A DNA stretch of 11,743 nucleotides from CAYXOX01 sp964466745 (lineage in GTDB: Bacteria > Pseudomonadota > Alphaproteobacteria > Rhodobacterales > Rhodobacteraceae). Below the pieces are notes generated by a model, which worked only from the letters and a program-made list of their open reading frames with translations, had not been told where the DNA came from and did not search any database. The number at the start of each line of letters is the position of its first letter. The stretch's first letter is position 1. Made by a program: the position numbers and the translations under genes. Positions 1-6,237 of this stretch are shown in pieces. The DNA lies in assembly GCA_964466745.1 (NCBI GenBank), contig CAYXOX010000096.1, forward strand, positions 1 to 11,743, in the 5' to 3' direction.

Positions 1-294
1 CGCGTCGGCTACAAGGTGACCGAGGGCACCCGTACCCGCGTTCAGAACTACGAGGGTGTGTGCATCGCCCGCAAGAACGGCGAAGGCATCGCCGGCTCCT
101 TCACGGTGCGCAAGATTTCCTTCGGCGAGGGTGTGGAGCGTGTCTTCCCCCTCTACTCGACCAACATCGAGAGCATCGAGGTGGTGCGCCGCGGCCGCGT
201 GCGCCGCGCGAAGCTCTACTACCTTCGCTCGCGCCGGGGCAAATCCGCCCGGATCGCCGAAGACACGACCTACAAGCCCAAGTCCGGCGCCTGA
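1..294 (+). CDS. rplS: 50S ribosomal protein L19, 3' part (5' end outside window)
   Basis: L19 sits at the interface of the 30S and 50S ribosomal subunits. The visible 97 residues, read in frame from base 1, begin at the conserved VGYKVTEGTRTRVQNYEG stretch. They continue through GSFTVRKIS, GEGVERVFPLYS and the basic RRGRVRRAKLYYLR segment, all typical of bacterial L19. The family is usually about 115-125 residues, so roughly 20-30 N-terminal residues lie left of the window. The GTG at base 16 is an internal valine codon, not a start. The TGA stop (292-294) overlaps the Shine-Dalgarno sequence of rpmE, and the two genes are 11 bases apart, so they are very probably co-transcribed and end at the terminator near 556-583. 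Identification is secure. Confidence 0.97.
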   Translation, partial: RVGYKVTEGTRTRVQNYEGVCIARKNGEGIAGSFTVRKISFGEGVERVFPLYSTNIESIEVVRRGRVRRAKLYYLRSRRGKSARIAEDTTYKPKSGA

Positions 295-305
295 GGAGAG
301 ACGCG

Positions 306-527
306 ATGAAGAAGGATACCCATCCCGAGTACCACATCATCGACGTCAAGCTCGTCGACGGAACCGTGGTGCAGATGAAATCCACGTGGGGTTCGGAAGG
401 CGACACGCTCTCGCTCGACATCGACCCCTCCGTTCACCCGGCCTGGACGGGCGGCTCGACCCGCCTGATGGACACCGGCGGCCGCGTGTCGAAGTTCAAG
501 AAGAAATACGAGGGCCTCGGCTTCTAA
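306..527 (+). CDS. rpmE: 50S ribosomal protein L31
   Basis: A small protein of the large ribosomal subunit, 73 residues long, which is the normal size for the family. It starts MKKDTHPEYH and carries the family signature LSLDIDPSVHPAWTGG at about residues 36-50. A basic tail (KFKKKYEGLGF) follows. There is no cysteine at all, so this is the non-zinc-binding form of L31; zinc-binding forms carry four cysteines. ATG 306 is preceded by a strong GAGGAG-type ribosome binding site at 293-300, which overlaps the rplS stop. The gene is followed by a strong intrinsic terminator. It forms a two-gene ribosomal unit with rplS, an arrangement I recall as common in Rhodobacterales. Confidence 0.96.
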   Translation: MKKDTHPEYHIIDVKLVDGTVVQMKSTWGSEGDTLSLDIDPSVHPAWTGGSTRLMDTGGRVSKFKKKYEGLGF

Positions 528-555
528 CCGCAGCCCGATCGTGCAGACATCGAAG

Positions 556-583
556 CGCCGCCCCTTTCACGGGGCGGCGTTTT
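556..583 (+). terminator. Rho-independent terminator of rplS-rpmE
   Basis: A perfect 9-bp stem, CGCCGCCCC (556-564) paired with GGGGCGGCG (571-579), encloses a 6-base loop (565-570). Four T residues follow at 580-583. It lies 28 bases after the rpmE stop and would end the ribosomal transcript before mipZ. The T-run is short but the stem is very stable. Confidence 0.88.
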
Positions 584-645
584 GCTTTCGGCGTGACGGC
601 AGGCCCACACCGCGCCGCCAACCGTGCCGTGGGCCGGCATCGCGC

Positions 646-674
646 TTCAAATGCGGGCCGGGCGGGCCTAGGCT
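646..674 (+). promoter_or_regulatory. Candidate sigma-70-type promoter for mipZ
   Basis: TTCAAA (646-651) and TAGGCT (669-674) are separated by 17 bases. They match the -35 and -10 consensus at 4 of 6 and 3 of 6 positions. Transcription would start near 681, leaving a leader of about 24 bases that contains the GGGGAA ribosome binding site at 693-698. Because a terminator precedes it, mipZ needs its own promoter. This is only the best candidate by eye and the -10 match is weak. Confidence 0.3.
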
Positions 675-704
675 CGCGCCTGCTGGGAACCTGGGGAAAC
701 GCTA

Positions 705-1514
705 GTGGCGCACATCATCGTCGTGGGTAACGAGAAGGGCGGGGCGGGCAAATCCACCGTCACCATGCACATCGCGACCGCTCTGGCCCGCATGGGCCAC
801 AAGGTGGGCGCGCTCGATCTCGATCTCCGCCAGAAGACCTTTGCGCGCTACGTGGAAAACCGGCGCGCGTTCTGCGCTGCGGAGGGCCACGAGCTGCCAT
901 CCCCGGAATACCGTGACCTGCCGGAGATCGACAAGGCCAGCCTCGATCCCGGCGAGAACGTCTACGATCACCGCCTGTCCGCTGCCGTTGCCGAGCTCGA
1001 GGGGGCGAGCGATTTCATCCTGATCGATTGCCCGGGTTCGCACACCCGGCTGAGCCAGGTGGCCCATTCGCTGGCCGATACACTGGTGACGCCGCTCAAC
1101 GACAGCTTCGTGGATTTCGACCTGCTGGCCCGCATCGAATCCGACGGCAAGACGATCAAGGGGCCCTCCGTCTACTCCGAGATGGTCTGGGGCGCGCGCC
1201 AGCTGCGCGCGGAGGCCGGTTTGCCGCCGATCGACTGGGTGGTGTTGCGCAACCGCCTCGGCGCGCAGGCGATGGTGAACAAGCGCAAGATGGAGGCGGC
1301 CATCGAGCGCCTTTCTCGCCGGATCGGCTTTCGGGTCGCGCCGGGCTTCAACGAGAGGGTGATCTTCCGCGAACTCTTCCCACGCGGCCTCACGCTGCTC
1401 GATCTGCGCGACATCGGCGTTTCGCAGCTGAACATCTCGAACGTCGCTGCCCGGCAGGAGTTGCGGGAACTGGTGAAGGCGCTGGCGCTCCCGGGTGTCG
1501 ACGTGAGCTTCTGA
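705..1514 (+). CDS. mipZ: Division-plane positioning ATPase MipZ
   Basis: MipZ is a ParA/MinD-type P-loop ATPase of alphaproteobacteria. In Caulobacter it forms a gradient from ParB at the cell poles and inhibits FtsZ assembly, directing the septum to mid-cell. The 269-residue protein opens with the deviant Walker A motif NEKGGAGKST (residues 9-18; signature Lys11, P-loop Lys16). It continues with the MipZ-type DLDLRQ (38-43; Asp40 matches the hydrolysis-critical Asp42 of Caulobacter MipZ), Walker B FILIDCPG (104-111; Asp108) and PLNDSFVDFD (130-139). The later DWVVLRNRL and VIFRELFPRGLTLLDL stretches separate MipZ from plain ParA. The GTG start at 705 has a GGGGAA site at 693-698; starting there puts the first beta strand directly before the Walker A. 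It follows the rpmE terminator and lies 10 bases before a glycosyltransferase-like gene on the same strand. Confidence 0.95.
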   Translation: MAHIIVVGNEKGGAGKSTVTMHIATALARMGHKVGALDLDLRQKTFARYVENRRAFCAAEGHELPSPEYRDLPEIDKASLDPGENVYDHRLSAAVAELEGASDFILIDCPGSHTRLSQVAHSLADTLVTPLNDSFVDFDLLARIESDGKTIKGPSVYSEMVWGARQLRAEAGLPPIDWVVLRNRLGAQAMVNKRKMEAAIERLSRRIGFRVAPGFNERVIFRELFPRGLTLLDLRDIGVSQLNISNVAARQELRELVKALALPGVDVSF

Positions 1515-1524
1515 GCGGTCCGGT

Positions 1525-2571
1525 ATGGGACCGGCAAGTAACGGAGAGGGCCCGGAGTCTTCACCTGGTCGCGGATCGCCTCTCTGGGCGATTGCCGCGT
1601 ATTTCAATCCCCTGGGTTCTGTTCGTCGTCGCGCGAACTATGCTGCCTTCAGGCGCAATCTCGCCGCTCCTTTGCTGACGGTGGAGCTCGCCGCCCCTGG
1701 GCGGCACGAGCTGGGCGAGGGCGCAGCGGAAACGATCATCAGGCTCGAAGGCGATGGCCTGCTTTGGCAGAAGGAACGTCTTCTGAACATCGCCATCGCT
1801 GCGCTGCCTGCTTCGGCCAGGTACGTTGCCTGGCTTGACTGCGACGTGCTGTTTTCCGATGACGGCTGGCTGCGCGAGGCCTGCACCGTGCTCGAAGCAA
1901 GGGATTGCGCACTGACACTCTACGACACCGTGCACCATCTTCCGCCCGGGTTTGCGCCCGCCGCGGCAACAAGGACAAACGCCGCCGCCACGCCGCCCCG
2001 GATCGTGCAGGATGCCCGGATCGCACGGCACGTAGCGGGGGACGTCCCGTGGGATCAGGTGCTGTCCAGCTCGGATTGGAATAAGGGCGCCACGGCGCGT
2101 CACACGCCGGGGCAAACCCCTGCTTGCGGCCTCGCCATCGCCGCGCGCCGGCAAAGCATCGCCGCCTGCGGGCTCTACGAAGCCATGGTGGTCGGTGGCG
2201 GCGATCTTGCCTTCCACAGCGGGATACAAGGTGCTGCCGAAGCCTACGTCTCCGCGCGGCGCATCGGCGCCGGCCATGGACGCCATTACATGGACTGGGC
2301 GGAACGGGCGGCGCCTTGTTTTGCCGACGGACAAGCCGTGCTTCGCCGCACCCTCCACCATCTCTGGCACGGGAATCTCGATACTCGGAAATACGGTGCA
2401 GCGCGCCAGGAGATCCTCCTGGCGCACGGTTTCGAGCCCGAGCGCGATCTCCTTGCGATGCCGGGCCGCCCGCTGGCGTGGCGCAGGCCCGGCACCCCGC
2501 TCGCGAGAGACGTCGCCGAGTATTTCAAAGCGCGGCGCGCTGCGGAGGAGGATGTCGATGAGGGCACTTGA
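1525..2571 (+). CDS. Putative glycosyltransferase, GT-A-like (paralogue A)
   Basis: A 348-residue protein of a family I recognise only loosely; the activity is inferred. After a variable 20-residue lead comes a first beta strand (LWAIAAYFNP, 20-29). A WQKERLLNIAIAALP segment (81-95) leads into VAWLDCDVLF (101-110), whose D105-x-D107 looks like the metal- and nucleotide-sugar-binding DxD of GT-A enzymes. VVGGGD (222-227) and HLWHG (279-283) resemble the GGxD and metal-binding His motifs of galactosyltransferase-like enzymes. There is no signal peptide or membrane segment, so it is probably cytoplasmic. The ATG at 1525 is the only reasonable start. It lacks a clear Shine-Dalgarno site and lies in the loop of a small hairpin. 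It is 10 bases after mipZ, so it may be read through from it. The middle region (about 138-195) is rich in Ala and Thr and matches paralogue B poorly. Reality of the gene is well supported by the conserved paralogue; substrate unknown. Confidence 0.7.
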   Translation: MGPASNGEGPESSPGRGSPLWAIAAYFNPLGSVRRRANYAAFRRNLAAPLLTVELAAPGRHELGEGAAETIIRLEGDGLLWQKERLLNIAIAALPASARYVAWLDCDVLFSDDGWLREACTVLEARDCALTLYDTVHHLPPGFAPAAATRTNAAATPPRIVQDARIARHVAGDVPWDQVLSSSDWNKGATARHTPGQTPACGLAIAARRQSIAACGLYEAMVVGGGDLAFHSGIQGAAEAYVSARRIGAGHGRHYMDWAERAAPCFADGQAVLRRTLHHLWHGNLDTRKYGAARQEILLAHGFEPERDLLAMPGRPLAWRRPGTPLARDVAEYFKARRAAEEDVDEGT

Positions 2572-2631
2572 GACACGCGAGGCGCGGGCCGGGAATTGCG
2601 AACCGCCACGGCCTTTTATAGCCGCGCTGAC

Positions 2632-3609
2632 ATGAGCTCGCGACACGGGCGGACCTGGGCCGTCACAAGCTACTTCAACCCGATGGGGTTCCGCCGGCGG
2701 CGCAAGAATTTCGCGGCATTCCGCGATGCGCTGGGCGTGCCGCTCCTCGCGGTCGAGCTTGCCCGGCCCGGTCGCCACCGGCTTGCGCGCTCGGATGCCG
2801 ACATCGTCTTGCACATCGCCGGAAACGATCTGATCTGGCAGAAGGAGCGCCTGCTCAACATCGCCATCGCGGTGCTGCCGCCCGAGGCGGAGACGGTGGC
2901 CTGGCTCGATTGCGATGTGCTCTTCGAGCAGCCGGACTGGGCCGAGGCGGCGAGCGATGCGCTTGGCCGCGGGGCGCGGTACGTTCAGCCCTTCTCGGAG
3001 GTGGAACACCTCGGGCCCCGGGGCGACCGCGAGGTGCTCTTTGCCGAGCGCGGCATCGCTGCGGCCTATCTCACCCATGGCCGCCGGGCGCTGGACGGCG
3101 ACTTGCGCGAGCTGGATCAGCTGCGCGGCGAGGCGCCTGCCCGCACGATCTCGGTGATCCAGGGCCTCGGCTGGGTGGCACGGCGGGAAATCATCGGCGC
3201 CGTCGGGCTCTACGACGGCCATATCATCGGTGGCGGCGATACGCCGGCGGCCTATGCCTTTCTCGGCCTGGCGCTCCCGCGCGCGCGCCGGCCGATCTCC
3301 CCGGCTCACTACCAGCATGTGAGCGCCTGGTCAGAGAGGCTTCGCGCGAACTACGGCGGCAGGGTCGATCATGTTCCCGGCACACTGCGCCACCTGTGGC
3401 ACGGCGACATGAAGGATCGTCGCTACGACGCACGCCACCGACGGCTCGCCGAGCTCGGCTACGATCCGCGGCGCGATCTCCGCCCCGGGCCCGAAGGGGC
3501 CTGGGAGCTGGCCGACCCCGAGGGGCCCATCGCCCGGCTGCTGGCGCGGTACTTCGCGCTGCGCAACGAGGACGGCGCGCTGTCCGACGTCAGCCTCGAG
3601 TCCCTTTGA
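2632..3609 (+). CDS. Putative glycosyltransferase, GT-A-like (paralogue B)
   Basis: A 325-residue paralogue of the preceding gene with the same motif order: AVTSYFNPMGFRRRRKNF (10-27), WQKERLLNIAIAVLP (69-83), VAWLDCDVLF (89-98; DxD at Asp93 and Asp95), HIIGGGD (197-203), HLWHG (254-258). The distances between DxD, GGGD and HLWHG agree with paralogue A to within about 12 and 1 residues, which shows one shared fold. Function as a glycosyltransferase is inferred from the DxD and GGGD/His pattern only. I chose ATG 2632 because the family-specific sequence begins seven residues later. An upstream in-frame TTG at 2596 would add 12 residues without clear similarity. Neither start has a good ribosome binding site, but a TATAGC element lies at 2617-2622. 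The 60-base gap to paralogue A still allows co-transcription. The 3' end overlaps the oppositely oriented methyltransferase gene by 20 bases. No signal peptide is visible. Confidence 0.7.
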   Translation: MSSRHGRTWAVTSYFNPMGFRRRRKNFAAFRDALGVPLLAVELARPGRHRLARSDADIVLHIAGNDLIWQKERLLNIAIAVLPPEAETVAWLDCDVLFEQPDWAEAASDALGRGARYVQPFSEVEHLGPRGDREVLFAERGIAAAYLTHGRRALDGDLRELDQLRGEAPARTISVIQGLGWVARREIIGAVGLYDGHIIGGGDTPAAYAFLGLALPRARRPISPAHYQHVSAWSERLRANYGGRVDHVPGTLRHLWHGDMKDRRYDARHRRLAELGYDPRRDLRPGPEGAWELADPEGPIARLLARYFALRNEDGALSDVSLESL

Positions 3610-4255
3610 TCGGCGTCTTGCCGGCGCGCCGCACCATCGTGAAGCCGTCTGCGAACGGGAAGTCGAAGAGTTGCCAGGCCGCGTCGGCCTCGAGCGTGTC
3701 GAGGTAGCGGCGCACGGAGTAGTGGTAGGGGTTCCCTTCCCCGTAGATGGTGCTCGACCTCTCGGTGAGGCTGTCGTGGAAGAGTGCAAGCGCCTCGGGC
3801 CCCATCTTCGGCAGGAAGGTTTCGTGATCGAAGCGGGCCTGTTCCTCGGTGTGCATTCCGTCGACGAAGAGCATGTCGACCGTGCCGAGCGCGTCGAACG
3901 CATCGCTTTGCGCGAACTCCTGCGTTGTCGCGCGATGGTGGCGGATGTTGTGCAGATCGAAGCCGGCGAACCACGCCTTCACCTGGGCCGGGTCCTTCCA
4001 GTGGTCGTCCACGAAGGAGGGATCGATGAAGTGGAGTTCGCCCCCCTCGCTGTTGTCGGCCATGCCGCGCGCGATCGTCATGGGCACGAAGCCGCGGTAG
4101 GAGCCGATGCAGACCGCGCAGCGTGGCCGGTAGAGGCGTGCCAGCGCGTAGTAGACCCATCCGAGCCCGAGGTTGCGATCCTCGGCGCGCTGCACGTGCC
4201 CCATGCGCAGCAGATCCTTGTCGGCGAAAATCCGGTCCAGCCAGTCGGACGTCAT
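3590..4255 (-). CDS. Class I SAM-dependent methyltransferase (Methyltransf_24-like)
   Basis: A 221-residue protein with the Rossmann-type methyltransferase layout. Motif I is degenerate: CAVCIGSYRGFVP (46-58) in place of the usual ExGxxxG. It is followed by ELHFIDPSF (73-81; acidic residue for SAM ribose), an HRATTQEF stretch (107-114), VDMLFVDGMHTEEQARFD (126-143) and LALFHDS (156-162). The DGxHxxexxxxD motif and late FHDS are the hallmarks of the Methyltransf_24 group, which includes CmcI-like and sugar- or natural-product-modifying O-methyltransferases. The substrate is not readable. Start ATG 4255 has an AAGGAA site (4263-4268) inside the upstream gene and overlaps that gene's stop in an ATGA arrangement, so the two are translationally coupled. 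Its 3' end overlaps paralogue B of the glycosyltransferase pair. Confidence 0.82.
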   Translation of the reverse strand: MTSDWLDRIFADKDLLRMGHVQRAEDRNLGLGWVYYALARLYRPRCAVCIGSYRGFVPMTIARGMADNSEGGELHFIDPSFVDDHWKDPAQVKAWFAGFDLHNIRHHRATTQEFAQSDAFDALGTVDMLFVDGMHTEEQARFDHETFLPKMGPEALALFHDSLTERSSTIYGEGNPYHYSVRRYLDTLEADAAWQLFDFPFADGFTMVRRAGKTPIKGTRG

Positions 4256-6165
4256 TTGGGAGTTCCTTGTGTTGCAGTACCTGCGGTACCCTCCGGGCCC
4301 GCGCAGTTCGTTCCGATCAGCGCCAGCAAGGCATCGCGGTCTGCCTCGGGCACCGGGCCGTCGAAGGCAAGCGAAGCGTGGCGCCCCAGCGGCGCTCCCC
4401 GGGCCAGCAGCTCGGCGACGGAGACGAGGGAAAGCACACCATCGGCCGCCTCGTTGCGAAACGGGGCGAGCGCCGCAAGAGACCAGCTGCCCCCCTCGAT
4501 CTCGCCCGTGAGCCGGTACCCGTCTTCCGCGCGCCAGAGGCCCGTTCCGGCCGAAACGAGGCTGCAGCCGAGATCGCGCGCCCTACCCAGGTGCTGTTCC
4601 GTGGGTGCATCCGGGGCATCGGGCCAGCATGCCACCAGATGCGCCGGAACCGAATGCCCGCCGGGAAACAGGCGATCGAAGAGAAGGTTCGCGGCCCTGA
4701 GTCCCACCTGCGGCTGGGTGTTGATCTCGCAGATCAGCGCGCCGGCTTCGAGCCAGGAGCGCGAGATGTCGGGGGTAAGCAGGTCGACCCCGGCGAAATC
4801 GAGGTTGAACTCGGCCGCGGCCTGGAGCGCCAGCGCGAGATTGTCGGGGTGGACGTCTTCCGGCTCGAGCCCGTAGGTGATTCCGCCGCTGACGGCATTG
4901 TTTCGGCGCCGGATGTTCACGCGCTGGCCCCGGGCAGGCACGCTCTCCGGAGTGAGGCCGGCTTCCGCGAGCATGTCCATCGCCTCGTCGTCCAGCGTCA
5001 GCGGCGGGCGCGCGGGCTCGCCGGACGACCGGCTCGCGGCTTTCGCCGCGGCTGCCTCGGACACCAGCGTGCGAATGGTCTTGCCGCCGTCGCCCACCAC
5101 GCCCCCGGGGTATTTGACCGTTACCAGAAGCGGCGCGCCGTCGAAGAGCGTGAACCGGTGGCCGTTGCCCTCGAAGTGCCGCTCCACCAGCACGTTCGGA
5201 GAGACCTTCCGCACCAGCGGATAATACTTGCGCACCGAGTCCGGGCCGCGCAGCCCCGCGAACACGCCCTGACCGCCCTCCTTGTCGGAGGGCTTGAGCA
5301 CAACCGGATAGCCAAGCGCCTCGGCAGCCTGCAGCGCAGCCTCGAGGCTTCCGACGAGGCGGTGGACGGCACCCGGCAATCCCGCCGCATGCAGCGCCTG
5401 CGCCGTCTGCATCTTGTTCGATGTGATGCTGGCCCCAAGGCCCGAGGTGCGCTCGGTGATGCTCGAATGCAGCCGGCGCCTGAAGCGCCCGGTGCCGAAA
5501 TCGTAGACGCCCTTCACGACGGGACGCGTGGGGATACCGCGGTCTGCCGCGATCATCTGGAAGAACGAGCGGTTCTGACCCGTCTCCGCCGCGGGGCGCA
5601 GCTGCTTCTCGAGTTCGGGCAGCCCGGCCTTTATCTGTGCGCGAAGCTGGGCGGCGGTTGCAGCTTCATCGAGGAGGCCGTCGAAGAGGCGCAAGGTGAA
5701 CGCAAGCGTACGCCCGAGCGAGTCTCCCGACGAGTAGGGCAGTGCCAGCCGGAAGCGCCGGGGGGTGCCGGCCGCGGGCGCCGTGGCGCCATCGAGCGGG
5801 TCCACATGGACCCTTCGCGACACCCCGATCTTGCAGTAGCGGCGGAATTCGCTCACCACCCAGCCGAAATGTGCCAGGGCCTCGGCTTCCCGCCCTCCCG
5901 GGGCCTTCACGATCTCGGCGGGAGCCTCGCAGCGAAGCGTCGCCTCCACCGCGTTGCGCAGGATCTGTACGCGGTACTTTCGGGGCAGCGCGACCTGCGC
6001 ATCGCCGAAGGCGGTGCGGCGGTCGAGCCCGTAGGCGCAGCCGTCGAACACGCGCCAGTTCTTGTCGAGCAGGATGCCGCGCACGGCGGCCTGGGCGCCC
6101 TCCTCAGCCATTCGGGCGCCCTCGGCGGCGTGCGCGGCGGGGCAGGGCACTGTTTCCGGGAACAT
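4252..6165 (-). CDS. Cyanophycin-synthetase-like ATP-grasp peptide/amino-acid ligase lacking an active Mur-ligase domain
   Basis: A 637-residue protein. Residues about 195-490 read as an ATP-grasp domain of the cyanophycin synthetase (CphA) type: RLHSSITERTSGLGASITSNK (231-251), the glycine-rich KPSDKEGGQGV (291-301), VLVERHFEGNGHRFTLFDG (325-343), VVGDGGKTIRTL (356-367), RRNNAVSGGITY (420-431), EDVHPDN (436-442), FAGVDLLTPDIS (457-468) and the metal-binding CEINTQP (479-485; Glu480, Asn482). In CphA this half links acidic amino acids to a peptide chain at ATP cost, and a following Mur-ligase half adds arginine. Here residues 490-637 show no GTNGKT-type P-loop, so only one ligation activity is expected. 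The N-terminal 190 residues recall the CphA N-domain only in position. The substrate is unknown. ATG 6165 gives the full ORF with no clear ribosome binding site; ATG 6111 (residue 19) has a GAGGG about 9 bases upstream and may be the true start. It sits 72 bases after engB and overlaps the methyltransferase start by 4 bases. Confidence 0.8.
   Translation of the reverse strand: MFPETVPCPAAHAAEGARMAEEGAQAAVRGILLDKNWRVFDGCAYGLDRRTAFGDAQVALPRKYRVQILRNAVEATLRCEAPAEIVKAPGGREAEALAHFGWVVSEFRRYCKIGVSRRVHVDPLDGATAPAAGTPRRFRLALPYSSGDSLGRTLAFTLRLFDGLLDEAATAAQLRAQIKAGLPELEKQLRPAAETGQNRSFFQMIAADRGIPTRPVVKGVYDFGTGRFRRRLHSSITERTSGLGASITSNKMQTAQALHAAGLPGAVHRLVGSLEAALQAAEALGYPVVLKPSDKEGGQGVFAGLRGPDSVRKYYPLVRKVSPNVLVERHFEGNGHRFTLFDGAPLLVTVKYPGGVVGDGGKTIRTLVSEAAAAKAASRSSGEPARPPLTLDDEAMDMLAEAGLTPESVPARGQRVNIRRRNNAVSGGITYGLEPEDVHPDNLALALQAAAEFNLDFAGVDLLTPDISRSWLEAGALICEINTQPQVGLRAANLLFDRLFPGGHSVPAHLVACWPDAPDAPTEQHLGRARDLGCSLVSAGTGLWRAEDGYRLTGEIEGGSWSLAALAPFRNEAADGVLSLVSVAELLARGAPLGRHASLAFDGPVPEADRDALLALIGTNCAGPEGTAGTATQGTPK
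4263..4268 (-). promoter_or_regulatory. Ribosome binding site for the coupled methyltransferase gene
   Basis: AAGGAA on the minus strand, 7 bases before the ATG at 4255, lies inside the last codons of the ATP-grasp gene. Together with the 4-base ATGA overlap (4252-4255) it fixes the methyltransferase start and points to translational coupling. Confidence 0.7.
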
Positions 6166-6184
6166 TCATCGCCATGGCAGGGAC

Positions 6185-6213
6185 GCCAGACCAGAGCACC
6201 CGGGCTGCGTCAA
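6185..6213 (-). promoter_or_regulatory. Candidate promoter for the ATP-grasp-methyltransferase pair
   Basis: On the minus strand TTGACG (6213-6208) is a near-consensus -35 element in the 72-base gap after engB. A 17-base spacer leads to TCTGGC (6190-6185), a poor -10. Initiation would fall near 6178, giving a very short leader for ATG 6165 and about 67 bases for ATG 6111. Supported mainly by the -35 and the position. Confidence 0.3.
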
Positions 6214-6237
6214 GACCCCTCCTGCGAAGGGCCGCCG

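Noticed and set aside
16..18. GTG at 16 as the start of a 92-residue protein
   Set aside because: The frame continues unbroken to the window edge and the preceding residues (RVGYK) belong to L19, so this is an internal valine.
1561..3318. A 585-codon open frame on the minus strand opposite both GT genes
   Set aside because: Its internal similarity between halves is explained by the duplicated GT genes on the plus strand; the plus-strand proteins keep motifs and this one does not.
3607..3640. Inverted GC-rich bases after the GT paralogue B stop as a terminator
   Set aside because: Only the short palindrome GGCGCGCC-type sequence is present, without a usable loop or T-run, and it lies in methyltransferase coding sequence.
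4252..6165. Assignment of the ligase as a complete cyanophycin synthetase or as N-acetylglutaminylglutamine synthetase
   Set aside because: The Mur-ligase P-loop is missing, no acetyltransferase-like N-terminus is recognisable, and no cyanophycinase or asparagine-synthase-like partner gene is in the window.
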